DNA of 64,000 nt from Serratia odorifera (lineage in GTDB: Bacteria; Pseudomonadota; Gammaproteobacteria; Enterobacterales; Enterobacteriaceae): the NCBI RefSeq assembly GCF_900635445.1, contig NZ_LR134117.1, positions 3,844,001-3,908,000 on the forward strand, read 5' to 3'. Shown piece after piece: positions 1 through 8,873 of the stretch. Position 1 is the first letter of the stretch. Every line of letters begins with the position of its first letter. The translations under genes and the position numbers were made by a program. Under the pieces are notes generated by a model. It saw only the letters and a program-made list of their open reading frames with translations. It was not told where the DNA came from and did not search any database.

Positions 1-289
1 TCGGTATCTCCGGGTGTTTTTGGCGAATGGTCGCCAGCATTTCAAAGCACTGGGTTGGCGTTACGCCGGCGGCAAATGCCCGCAGCGCGGCGCTTTGAAT
101 CGTCGGGCCATCGGCCAGCGGATCGGAAAACGGGATGCCCAGTTCCAGCGCATCCGCGCCGTTTTCGATCAGGGTATCGATAATTTGCAGCGACAGCGTC
201 GGATTGGGATCGCCCAGCGTGACGAAGGGCACGAAAGCACCTTCACGTTGGCTTTCCAGGCGCTTGAACAGTTGCTGGTAACGTTCCAT
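1..289 (-). CDS. trpA: Tryptophan synthase alpha chain (5' part only)
   Basis: First 96 residues of the alpha subunit, which cleaves indole-3-glycerol phosphate to indole and passes indole to TrpB through the alpha2beta2 tunnel. The N-terminus has the family motifs FVPFVTLGDPNP, followed by ELGIPFSDPLADGP; the Glu of this stretch is the catalytic Glu49 region. The start codon overlaps the trpB stop (TGATG), the usual translational coupling. The gene runs off the left edge of the window, so the C-terminal part of the barrel is not visible. Last gene of the trp operon. Confidence 0.97.
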   Translation of the reverse strand, partial: MERYQQLFKRLESQREGAFVPFVTLGDPNPTLSLQIIDTLIENGADALELGIPFSDPLADGPTIQSAALRAFAAGVTPTQCFEMLATIRQKHPEIP

Positions 290-1479
290 CAGATTTCTCC
301 CCGTGCTTTCAAAATATCGTGAACGGTAAATATGTCCTTGTCGCCGCGGCCAGACAGGTTAACCACCAGAATCTGCTCTTTTTGCGGCGTTTCACGGATC
401 ATTTTCAGCGCGTGGGCCAGCGCGTGGGAAGATTCCAGGGCCGGAATGATGCCTTCATGACGGGAGAGCGCCTTGAACGCATCAAGCGCTTCGTCGTCGG
501 TGATTGAAACGTACTCCGCACGGCCGATGCTATTAAGATAGGCATGTTGCGGCCCGACGGAAGGGAAATCCAGCCCGGCGGAAATCGAGTACGACTCTTC
601 GATCTGTCCTTCGGCGGTTTGCATCATCGGTGCCTTCATGCCGAAATAGATGCCAACGTGGCCATGCTTCAGTGGCGCGCCATGCTGACCGGTTTCGATC
701 CCGAGGCCCGCCGGTTCTACGCCGATCAGGCCGACGCTGGTTTCGTCGATAAAGTCGGCGAACATGCCGATGGCATTGGAACCGCCGCCGACGCAGGCCA
801 GAACCGCATCGGGTAGACGTCCTTCGCGTTCTAACACCTGTGCTTTGGTCTCTTCGCCGATCATCCGCTGGAATTCACGCACGATGGTGGGATACGGGTG
901 CGGACCGGCGGCGGTGCCGAGCATGTAGTGCGCGGTGTCGTAGCTGCCGGACCAGTCGCGCAACGCTTCGTTGCAGGCGTCTTTCAGCGTAGAAGAACCG
1001 CTGTGTACCGGGATGACCTCGGCGCCCATCAGCCGCATGCGGAACACGTTTGGCGATTGGCGTTCGACGTCCTTGGCGCCCATGTATACGCGGCACTTCA
1101 AACCGAGCAGGGCGCTGGCCAGCGCCGAGGCTACACCGTGCTGACCGGCGCCGGTTTCGGCGATGATTTCCGTTTTGCCCATCCGTTTGGCCAGCAGCGC
1201 CTGTCCCAGCACCTGGTTGGTTTTATGCGCGCCGCCGTGCAGCAAGTCTTCGCGCTTTAGATACAGCTTGGTGTTGGTGCCAGCGGTCAGGTTTTTGCAC
1301 AGCGTCAGCGCCGTTGGGCGCCCAGCGTAGTTTTTCAGCAGATCGATAAATTCAGCCTGGAATTCAGGGTCGCGCTGGGCGCTGACGAAGGCTTCTTCCA
1401 ATTGATTCAGGGCCGGCATCAGAATTTGCGGTACGTACATACCACCAAATTCACCGAAGTAGGGGTTAAGCAGCGTCAT
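289..1479 (-). CDS. trpB: Tryptophan synthase beta chain
   Basis: PLP enzyme that condenses indole with L-serine to give tryptophan. 396 residues, close to the E. coli 397. The PLP lysine is K86 in HGGAHKTNQ, and the phosphate-binding GGGSNAIG loop is present. I chose the ATG at 1479 (MTLLNPYFGEFGG) because it matches the family N-terminus; an in-frame ATG five codons upstream is less likely. The stop overlaps the trpA start by one base. Intact reading frame. Confidence 0.98.
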   Translation of the reverse strand: MTLLNPYFGEFGGMYVPQILMPALNQLEEAFVSAQRDPEFQAEFIDLLKNYAGRPTALTLCKNLTAGTNTKLYLKREDLLHGGAHKTNQVLGQALLAKRMGKTEIIAETGAGQHGVASALASALLGLKCRVYMGAKDVERQSPNVFRMRLMGAEVIPVHSGSSTLKDACNEALRDWSGSYDTAHYMLGTAAGPHPYPTIVREFQRMIGEETKAQVLEREGRLPDAVLACVGGGSNAIGMFADFIDETSVGLIGVEPAGLGIETGQHGAPLKHGHVGIYFGMKAPMMQTAEGQIEESYSISAGLDFPSVGPQHAYLNSIGRAEYVSITDDEALDAFKALSRHEGIIPALESSHALAHALKMIRETPQKEQILVVNLSGRGDKDIFTVHDILKARGEI

Positions 1480-1516
1480 TATGTTTCCCGTCAATTATCT
1501 TGGTTAAATATCGTCA

Positions 1517-2882
1517 TCAGTAGGCACGCAGCGTCTGGAACACCGCGGCGATACGATCGGCATCCTTGATGCCAGGCGTGCTTTCAACGCCGGAATTGAA
1601 ATCCAGGCCGGCACAGCCGAGTTGCGCGGCTTCGACGCAGTTGTCGGCGCTCAGGCCGCCGGCCAGCATCACGTTGTCGAGATCCTCTCCGTGCAGCACA
1701 CTCCAGTCGAAGCGTTGGCCGGTGCCGCCGGCGCCGTTGTCCAGCAGATAGCGGTCAACTTGTTGCAGCTCACGAGCCGGTACACGGTCTTTCACGCTTA
1801 GCGCTTTCCAGATTTGGCATGAGGATGGCAGTTTGGCGCGCAGCGTGGTGATGTAGGCCTGATCCTCCGCGCCGTGCAACTGCACGGCCTTCAGACCCAG
1901 GCGCTCAACGGTTTGCGCCACGGTATCCACCTGCGCATCACAGAACACGCCGACATAGTTGAGCGGTGCGCCGGAAATCACTTCCCGCGCGCGGCTGATG
2001 TCCACATAACGCGGTGAACGGCCGACGAAGATCAATCCGCCATAGTTGGCACCGGCCTGATAGGCCGCCGCAGCGTCTTGCGCACGCGTCAGCCCGCAGA
2101 CCTTGTTGTCGCCCAGCAGCACGCGACGCACTGCGCAGCGCAGATTGTTTTCCGACATCAACGCACTGCCGATCAGAAAACCGTTGGCGAAGCGGCTAAG
2201 CTCGCGGATCTGACCGTAATTGTTGATGCCGGATTCGCTGATCACCGTCACGCCGTGCGGCACGCGCGGCGCCAGCGTGCGAGTGCGATCGAGATCGATG
2301 CTCAGATCGCGCAGGTCACGATTATTGATGCCGACCACTTTGGCCTCCAGCGCAATCGCACGCTGTAATTCATCTTCGCTGATCACTTCGGTCAGCACGC
2401 CCATGTCGGAGGCTGTGCGCCACCGCCGCCAACTGGCGGTACTGTTGATCGTCGAGAACCGACAGCATCAGCAGTATGGCGTCGGCCTGATAGTAGCGCG
2501 CCAGGTAGATTTGGTACGGATCGATAATAAAGTCTTTGCACAGCACCGGTTGGGTCACGGTTTTGCTGACCAGTGGCAGGAAGTCGAAGCTGCCCTGGAA
2601 GTATTTTTCATCGGTCAGCACCGAAATTGCCGATGCATAATCCCGGTACACCCCGGCAATCTCCAGCGGATCGAAGTTTTCGCGAATCAGCCCCTTGGAG
2701 GGCGACGCTTTCTTGCATTCAAGAATAAACGCCGTTCTGGTGCCTTGCAGCGCATGGTAGAAGCTGCGTGTGCTGGGGGCGATATCCTGTTGGAAGCTGG
2801 CCAGCGGCTGTTGTTGCTGTCGTGCTGCGACCCATTGCGCCTTGTCACGAACAATCTTGTTGAGCACGGTTTCCTGCATCAT
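1517..2882 (-). CDS. trpCF: Bifunctional indole-3-glycerol phosphate synthase / phosphoribosylanthranilate isomerase (one frameshift)
   Basis: Fused enzyme for two consecutive steps of tryptophan synthesis: isomerisation of phosphoribosylanthranilate (TrpF, C-terminal half) and ring closure to indole-3-glycerol phosphate (TrpC, N-terminal half). TrpC motifs ECKKASPSKG and VLCKDFIIDPYQ are visible, as are TrpF motifs VCGLTRAQDA, VQLHG and GLDFNSGVES. The frame breaks at 2408-2409, where GG would have to be a single G; with that correction AVAHSL runs directly into DMGVLTEVISEDE and the protein has the normal length of about 454 residues. No internal stop exists otherwise, so a sequencing error is more likely than a real mutation. 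Confidence 0.95.
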
Positions 2883-3881
2883 TTATCCTCTTGCTGCCAG
2901 AGCGGTCACTCGCTCATAGGCCTGTCCGCTATGAATCATGTCCAATGCCTGCTGCGCATTGTGGCGCAGGTCTTCCTGTCCGAATAACTTCAGCAGCAAC
3001 GCGACGTTAGCCGCGACCGCTGCGGCGTGTGCCGGGTCACCTTTACCTTGTAACAACCGTGCCAGAATGTCACGGTTTTCTTCCGGCGAACCGCCCAGCA
3101 GCGATGCCAGCGGATAGCTGTCCAGACCAAAGGAGGCCGGCGTCAGACTGTAGCTGTCAATTTCACCGTTGTTCAGTTCGGCCACCTGGGTGGTGGTGTG
3201 GATGGCCACCTCGTCCATACCGCCGCCGTGCACCACCGCAGCGCGCTGATAACCCAGCACGCGCAGAGTTTCGGCAATCGGCAGCACCAGTTCTGGGCTG
3301 TAAACGCCAATCAGCGCCAGCGGTGGGCGTGCCGGATTAATCAACGGGCCTAGCACGTTGAACACCGTCCGGGTTTTCAACTGCTGGCGCACCGGCATCG
3401 CGTGGCGGAATCCGGTGTGATACTGCGGTGCAAACAGAAAACATACGCCGAGTTCATCCAGTGCCTTGCGCGCTTGCTCTGCCGGCAGATCCAGGCGAAT
3501 GCCAAATGCCGCCAGCAGGTCGGAGGAGCCCGAACGGCTGGAAACGCTGCGATTGCCGTGTTTGGCAATCTTGGCGCCGCAGGCCGCCGCCACAAATGCG
3601 CTGGCGGTGGAAATATTAATGCTGTTGGTGCCGTCGCCGCCGGTGCCGACGATATCGGCAAACGCATAGTCCGGCCGAGGGAACGGTTGGGCATCCGCCA
3701 ATAAGGCCTGCGCTGCGCCAGCGATTTCTGCCGGGCGTTCGCCGCGGATCTTCATACTGATCAGAGCGGCGGCTAACTGGCTTGGTTCCAGCTCACCGCG
3801 CACGATGGCGCTGAACAACTGCTGGCTTTCCTGCTGGTCCATTGATTCTGAACGGTACAGTTTCTCAAGAATAGATTGCAT
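2883..3881 (-). CDS. trpD: Anthranilate phosphoribosyltransferase
   Basis: Transfers phosphoribose from PRPP to anthranilate. 332 residues, a stand-alone enzyme with the PRPP-binding motif GTGGDG and the family stretch KHGNRSVSSRSGSSDLL. In E. coli this domain is fused behind the TrpG glutaminase; here the two are separate genes 15 bases apart, as described for Serratia. I take the ATG at 3881 (MQSILEKLYRSE); a TTG one codon upstream could also be read. The trpC ATG follows the stop directly. Intact. Confidence 0.97.
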   Translation of the reverse strand: MQSILEKLYRSESMDQQESQQLFSAIVRGELEPSQLAAALISMKIRGERPAEIAGAAQALLADAQPFPRPDYAFADIVGTGGDGTNSINISTASAFVAAACGAKIAKHGNRSVSSRSGSSDLLAAFGIRLDLPAEQARKALDELGVCFLFAPQYHTGFRHAMPVRQQLKTRTVFNVLGPLINPARPPLALIGVYSPELVLPIAETLRVLGYQRAAVVHGGGMDEVAIHTTTQVAELNNGEIDSYSLTPASFGLDSYPLASLLGGSPEENRDILARLLQGKGDPAHAAAVAANVALLLKLFGQEDLRHNAQQALDMIHSGQAYERVTALAARG

Positions 3882-3896
3882 CAATGTGTCCTCTGC

Positions 3897-4478
3897 TTAC
3901 TTCGCCAGCGCCCAGGCCAGAGTTTGCTCCAGCAAACGTGCACCCTGGGTGGTCAGAATAGATTCAGGATGGAACTGGAAACCACATACGCGATCGGCAT
4001 CGTGCCGTACCGCCATCACCATTTCCCCGAACTGTGCGTTGACCGTCAGTTCGGCCGGGATATTGCTGCCGACCAGCGAGTGGTAGCGTGCGACCGGCAG
4101 CGGGTTGGCCATGTCGCTGAACATCGCTTCGCCGTCGTGGCTAATGGCGGACGCCTTGCCGTGCAGGATCTCGCCGGCCTGGCCGACATGGCCGCCGTAG
4201 GCTTCGACAATAGCCTGGTGACCGAGGCAGATACCGATTATCGGCAACCGGCCCCGCAGGCGTTGCAGCAGTGTCGGCATACAGCCGGCGTCGGCTGGGG
4301 TTCCGGGGCCGGGCGACAGCATCAGCACCGGCTGTGTCATCTGCTGTAAACGGTCAATGATCGCTTCGGCAGCCACCTGATTACGGTAAATCACCACCTG
4401 ATGGCCGCTGGAGCGCAGTTGATCGACCAGGTTGTAGGTAAAGGAATCGACGTTGTCGAGCAGCAGGATATCGGCCAT
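3897..4478 (-). CDS. trpG: Anthranilate synthase glutamine amidotransferase subunit
   Basis: Class I glutaminase that supplies ammonia to TrpE for anthranilate formation. 193 residues, the length of a free-standing subunit. Catalytic triad visible: C84 in GICLGHQ, and H170 and E172 in FQFHPESI; the oxyanion loop is SPGPGTP. The start codon overlaps the trpE stop (TGATG), fitting equimolar synthesis of the two subunits. Because the protein ends at its own stop before trpD, this locus keeps the unfused form. Confidence 0.97.
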   Translation of the reverse strand: MADILLLDNVDSFTYNLVDQLRSSGHQVVIYRNQVAAEAIIDRLQQMTQPVLMLSPGPGTPADAGCMPTLLQRLRGRLPIIGICLGHQAIVEAYGGHVGQAGEILHGKASAISHDGEAMFSDMANPLPVARYHSLVGSNIPAELTVNAQFGEMVMAVRHDADRVCGFQFHPESILTTQGARLLEQTLAWALAK

Positions 4479-6035
4479 CAGAATACCTCCTTGGCATGAT
4501 GCGCGGTGGCGATGGCACGCAGCACGGCACGGGCTTTATTACGGGTTTCATCGGCTTCCGCCTGGGGGACCGAGTCCAGCACCACGCCGGCGCCGGCCTG
4601 TACGGTGGCAATGCCGTCTTCGACATAGGCCGAACGAATAACGATACAGGTATCGAGATCGCCGGTGGCGGTGAAGTAGCCCTACAGCGCCGCCGTAGCT
4701 ACCACGACGGCTGCCTTCGGAGGCGGCAATCAGTTGCATGGCGCGAACTTTGGGAGCGCCGCTCAGGGTGCCCATATTCATGCAGGCCTGATAGGCATGC
4801 AGCACGTCAAGATCGCTACGCAGGCTGCCGACCACCCGAGACACCAGATGCATGACGAAAGAATAGCGGTCGACTTTGGTCAGGTCGGCGACGTAACGGC
4901 TGCCGGCGGTACAAATACGCGCCAGATCGTTGCGCGCCAGGTCAACCAGCATCAGGTGCTCCGCCAGTTCTTTATGGTCGGTGCGCATTTCCAGTTCAAT
5001 GCGGCTGTCGAGATCCAGATCGAGCGCGCCGTCCTGACGCCGGCCGCGCGGACGGGTGCCGGCGATCGGGTAGATCTCGATCTGACGGTTGCTGGCGTCA
5101 TATTTCAGCGCGCTTTCCGGTGAGGCGCCGAACAGCGTGAAGTCGTTGTCCTGCATGAAGAACATGTAAGGGCTTGGATTGCTGTCCTTCAACGTTTGGT
5201 AGGCTGCCAACGGTGCCGGGCACGGCAGCGAAAAGCGGCGGGACGGCACTACCTGGAAAATCTCACCCTGACGGATGGCCTGTTGCATGTGGCTGACCAC
5301 TGCGCTGTATTCTTCATCGCTCTGGTTGCAGCTCAACTGCATGTCTGCCAGCGTCTGATGCGGGATGGGCTGCGGTGTCTTCTTCAGCTGTTGCTGAACC
5401 TGTTGTAGCCGTTGTTGCAGGCGTTGCCGCTCGGTATTGTCACCGGTGAACACGCTGGCTTGCAGGCGGGCAACGCCATGCTGGTGGTCGAGTACCAACA
5501 GGGTTTCCGCCAGATAGAAACAGAAATCCGGGCAACGCTGGTCATGGCGCAGCTCAGGCAAGTCTTCGAAGCCGGCGACCAGATCGTAGGCAAACAGACC
5601 GCCAAGCATCATGGCTTCACGCTCGTCGGCCGGCGAGTCGACCACCTTCAGCAGCGTACGCAATGCGTCGAACACCGACAAGGAACGCAGACGCGCATCT
5701 TCGTCCTGCACCGCGTCAATGCGCGGGAAGGACAGCTCACGGCCATTTGGCCGCGCTTCATTATGCACTTCTGCCGGTAACGCCTCGTCCAGCAACGGCA
5801 GTAGGGCCGCGCCGTTGGCGGTCAGGGCTTGCACGCTGACCTGACGACCCAGCGCGGTGATGCGCAACGCACTGTCGATCACCAGCAGGCTCTGCAGGTT
5901 TTGCTTGCTGTTGATTTCCGCGGATTCCAACAGCAGGGTGGCCGGACGTGCGCCGCACAGCTGGTGGAAAATGGTGGTCGGATCGCCGCGATAACTGGCT
6001 TCGGCCTTCAGCAATGTCAGTTGTGGTTTGGTCAT
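4478..6035 (-). CDS. trpE: Anthranilate synthase component I (one frameshift)
   Basis: Chorismate to anthranilate, the first and feedback-inhibited step of the pathway. N-terminal ESAEINSKQNLQSLL carries the Leu-Leu-Glu-Ser region involved in tryptophan feedback; the C-terminal chorismate-binding domain has PIAGTRPRG and GTLSGAPKVRAM. The frame is lost at 4680-4682, where a CCC (plus strand) should be CC; correcting it restores GGAVGYFTATGDLDT and the conserved end ARAVLRAIATAHHAKEVF before the TGA that overlaps trpG. Corrected length is about 518-519 residues, matching the family. Preceded by trpL and its attenuator. Confidence 0.95.
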
Positions 6036-6064
6036 TATCGGTAGTTCCAGTTAAATTCTGTCCA

Positions 6065-6090
6065 TAAAAAAGCCCGCGTAACGGCGGGCT
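6065..6090 (-). terminator. trp attenuator (3:4 terminator hairpin)
   Basis: On the minus strand, AGCCCGC (6090-6084) pairs with GCGGGCT (6077-6071) around a 6-base loop and is followed by a run of U residues from the A-tract at 6066-6071. It lies between trpL and trpE, where the transcription attenuator of the trp leader is expected. Confidence 0.93.
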
Positions 6091-6125
6091 TGGAGAATCT
6101 GCAGTGTCAGATGACAGGTATGCGA

Positions 6126-6185
6126 TTACACCGCCCGCGAAAGGGAGGTACGCCACCAACGAAGAAGAGAAGTCTGTTTGCTCAT
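6126..6185 (-). CDS. trpL: trp operon leader peptide
   Basis: 19-residue leader peptide whose translation senses charged tRNA-Trp. It reads MSKQTSLLRWWRTSLSRAV, with the two adjacent Trp codons (residues 10-11) that stall the ribosome when tryptophan is scarce. The WWRTS core matches the E. coli leader. It sits just downstream of the trp promoter and upstream of the 3:4 terminator hairpin, so the attenuation arrangement is complete. Confidence 0.95.
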   Translation of the reverse strand: MSKQTSLLRWWRTSLSRAV

Positions 6186-6248
6186 TTTTATGCTCTCTCT
6201 GGTTATCATCCAACCGGATATTCAACACGGCCATTGCCGTGAACTTGT

Positions 6249-6282
6249 GTACTAGTTAACTGGTTCGAAGTGGCGATGTCAA
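6249..6282 (-). promoter_or_regulatory. trp promoter with overlapping TrpR operator
   Basis: On the minus strand a perfect -35 TTGACA (6282-6277), a 17-base spacer and a -10 TTAACT (6259-6254). The -10 is embedded in a near-palindrome (6249-6266, GTACTAGTTAACTGGTTC on plus) that closely resembles the E. coli trp operator core ACTAGTTAACTAGT. TrpR binding here would block RNA polymerase, as in E. coli. Confidence 0.93.
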
Positions 6283-6428
6283 CCCTCTTTTTGCACAATG
6301 TGTTAGCGCCATCGGTTTTTTTCCCTTCCACCGCCGGTGTAGCCTGCCGGCGTGGGTACAGAATAGATTTCCGTCCAACCGGCAATAGAGGCTATGATGA
6401 CGGCCCAAGCCATAGCCGGATATTTCTT

Positions 6429-7302
6429 TTGACTGACAGTAACCCTCAGCCCTCCGCATTTACGCTGTACGACCTTCATAGCCATACCACCGCCTCCGAT
6501 GGCTACCTGACGCCAACGCAACTGGTGGCAAAGGGCGGTGGAGATGCGGGTAGGCGTATTGGCCATCACTGACCATGACACCACTGCCGGCCTGGCCGAA
6601 GCTGCTGCGGCTATCGCACAGCTGGCGCTGCCGCTGCAATTGGTCAACGGCGTTGAAATCTCCACGCTGTGGGAAAACCATGAAATTCACATCGTCGGCC
6701 TGAACATTGACGTCACGCACCCGGCGATGGTGCAACTGCTGGCCGAACAAAGTGAACGACGCACGCTGCGCGCGCAGGAAATTGGCCTGCGGCTGGCCAA
6801 GGCGCGCATCGAAGGCGCCTATGAAGGCGCTCAGCGTCTGGCTGACGGCGGTGCGGTGACCCGTGGCCATTTTGCCCGCTATCTGGTGCAGAAAGGCGTA
6901 GCGGACAACATGGCGCAGGTATTCAAGAAATACCTGGCGAAAGGGAAAACCGGCTACGTTCCACCGCAGTGGTGTACAATAGAACAAGCTATTGATGTGA
7001 TTCATCAATCCGGTGGACAGGCGGTGATGGCTCACCCTGGGCGTTACGATTTGACCGCCAAGTGGCTGAAACGTCTGTTGGCACACTTTGCCGAACAGCA
7101 CGGTGATGCGATGGAGGTCGCCCAATGCCAGCAGGCGCCGAACGAACGCAGCCAATTGGCCGCGTATGCGCAGGATTTCCAACTGCTGGCATCACAAGGG
7201 TCGGATTTCCATCAGCCCTGTTCGTGGATTGAACTTGGTCGCAAGCTGTGGTTGCCAGGTGGCGTGGAGCCAGTCTGGCGTGATTGGCCGCAGGCGCAGT
7301 AG
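6429..7302 (+). CDS. rnm: RNase AM / PHP-domain phosphoesterase (one frameshift)
   Basis: YciV/Rnm family, a PHP-domain 5'-3' exonuclease involved in rRNA 5'-end maturation and 3',5'-pAp hydrolysis in E. coli. The metal-binding motifs YDLHSHTTASDG, ITDHDTT, HPGRY and GSDFH are all present. The frame changes at 6530-6532, where AAA should be AA; this restores LVARAVEMRVG. The start is uncertain: no ATG lies near, and a TTG at 6429 (MTDSNPQPSAF) fits the family length of about 290 residues. Divergent from the trp operon and next to yciO, as in E. coli. Confidence 0.9.
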
Positions 7303-7375
7303 CGATCCTGACGTAACACCTCAGGCGAACAACGTGGGCGGGGCCGTCCGCGTGTACCATTTTTAGGAGCAATAC

Positions 7376-8037
7376 ATGAGCCAGCTTTTTTATATTCATC
7401 CAGACAATCCTCAGCCACGTTTGATTAACCAGGCCGTGGAAGTACTGCGCAAAGGCGGAGTCATCGTCTACCCGACCGATTCAGGCTATGCGTTAGGCTG
7501 CAAGCTGGAAGAAAAAGCCGCAATGGAACGAATCTGCCGCATCCGTCAGTTGGACGGCAATCATAATTTTACCCTGATGGTGTTCGCGATCTTTCCGAGC
7601 TGTCCACCTATGCCTATGTGGATAACAGCGCGTTTCGCCTGATCAAAAACAACACGCCAGGTCATTACACGTTTATTCTCAAGGCGACCAAGGAAGTGCC
7701 ACGTCGACTGATGAACGACAAGCGCAAGACCATCGGGTTGCGTGTGCCGTCCAATCCGATCGCTCTGGCGTTGCTGGAAGAGCTCAACGAGCCGATGATG
7801 TCGACCACCCTGATGCTGCCGGGCAATGATTTTGCCGAATCCGATCCAGAAGAAATCAGCGATCATTTGGGTAAACAGGTCGAACTGGTGATTCACGGCG
7901 GATTTCTCGGGCAACAGCCGACCACGGTAATTGATCTGACTGAATCTTCGCCGGAAGTGGTGCGTGAAGGGGCAGGCGATCCGACGCCATTTTCGCTGAA
8001 AACCGCCGCGGTGCCATCAACAAATTCTGAAAAATAG
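7376..8037 (+). CDS. yciO: L-threonylcarbamoyladenylate synthase type 1 family protein YciO (two small insertions)
   Basis: YrdC/Sua5-like protein. The N-terminal part (SQLFYIHPDNPQ, GGVIVYPTDSGYALGC) and C-terminal part (RLMNDKRKTIGLRVPSNPIA, GQQPTTVIDLT) match E. coli YciO end to end. YciO itself has weak or no t6A synthase activity compared with TsaC, so the role is uncertain. The frame breaks around 7579-7584: GG and TT both appear one base too long, a combined +2; removing them gives FTLMCRDLSELSTYAYVDNSAFRL. Start ATG has AGGAG eight bases upstream. Confidence 0.93.
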
Positions 8038-8093
8038 CGCCTCACGGCGGCAAGCGCCGTGAAAAGCGCTATTCTACAAGGACAAAACTGATA

Positions 8094-8471
8094 ATGGCAG
8101 GATGCGTGGCGATGATTAAACAGGCTTTTATGGCGGTGGTATTACTGGTTTCGTTTGCGGCAAACGCCGGTTTTTACTCCGGTAGCGCGTTGCTCTCCGA
8201 AAGCGAAGGTTACGTAAAAAACAAAAACGGCACGGCAACCGTTGCACAAGCGCTGGATGGCGGCATGTTCATGGGCTATGTCGCTGGCGTATTTGATACT
8301 TACTCGATGCAGGGTAACCGCAACATTTGCCCCGATACCGGCATGAGCGTTGGTATGGCGTCGGATGCGGTGATGCAATACCTGAACGAACACCCAGAGC
8401 AACTTCATTATTCGGCACCTTCGGTGATCATGCTGGCGCTGTCATCCGCTTTCCCGTGTGAACGGCACTGA
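8094..8471 (+). CDS. Small exported protein resembling Rap1a/Tai family immunity proteins
   Basis: Up to 125 residues; the second start at 8112 gives a cleaner signal peptide (MIKQAFMAVVLLVSFAANA). The mature part starts GFYSGSALL and has the layout of the Rap1a/Tai family: a central GYVAGVFDTY, a CPDTGMSVG segment, YLNEHPEQLHYSAPSVIML and a terminal FPC. The two Cys could form the family disulfide. Rap1a-type proteins protect Serratia periplasm against Tae4-like type VI secretion amidases. No effector gene is adjacent, so if the assignment holds this is an orphan immunity gene or a relative with another job. Assignment rests on pattern recognition only. Confidence 0.6.
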   Translation: MAGCVAMIKQAFMAVVLLVSFAANAGFYSGSALLSESEGYVKNKNGTATVAQALDGGMFMGYVAGVFDTYSMQGNRNICPDTGMSVGMASDAVMQYLNEHPEQLHYSAPSVIMLALSSAFPCERH

Positions 8472-8873
8472 TACCGGTGCGTTTTGTGCTGATTGTTCCA
8501 TTCGATGCGCTTTACCGGTTCCCGCTCGTTATTCAATAGGTTAACTGTCATAACGCTGTCATGTTACCGCCGACAATCATCTTGAACCGTTCGAGATAGG
8601 GGGGGAATATGACAGCGTTTGTTCACTGACAATACCCGACGAACCTGGCTAATTGTCAGGGCATCCATTTCGATTTATTAGAACCCTTTAGCTTAAAATT
8701 CGTGTAGTATGTCTGACCCCTGAGCATCGGGGCGTGGCATCTGCCGTGACGCCCTTTGGCGTGCTTTTTTTTAAAAAATCTTACAATCCGGCAGGTTAGC
8801 GTTTTTTTAAAGCTAACTTGTTGATGACGCTATTATATACGACGCCTGTGAAGGCGACACTAGAGGTTGCTCA
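8472..8873. other. Intergenic region with nested inverted repeats upstream of rluB
   Basis: 402 bases without a credible gene. An 11-base perfect inverted repeat (8552-8562 and 8609-8619, core AACGCTGTCAT) is followed by an 8-base one (CTGACAAT at 8626-8633, ATTGTCAG at 8652-8659), a CCCC/GGGG hairpin near 8717-8732, a terminator-like hairpin and a GTTAGC/GCTAAC pair near 8796-8817. A long structured leader for rluB or a small RNA is possible; nothing identifies either. Confidence 0.5.
8749..8772 (+). terminator. Terminator-like hairpin in the rluB leader
   Basis: ACGCC pairs with GGCGT around a 4-base CTTT loop, followed by GC and an uninterrupted run of eight to nine T. It lies 100 bases upstream of the rluB start, so it either ends an upstream transcript or acts as an attenuator for rluB. 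Confidence 0.7.

Noticed and set aside
2220..2987. 255-codon open frame on the plus strand across trpC
   Set aside because: It is antisense to conserved TrpC sequence and even spans its frameshift site; GC-rich codon usage produces such shadows.
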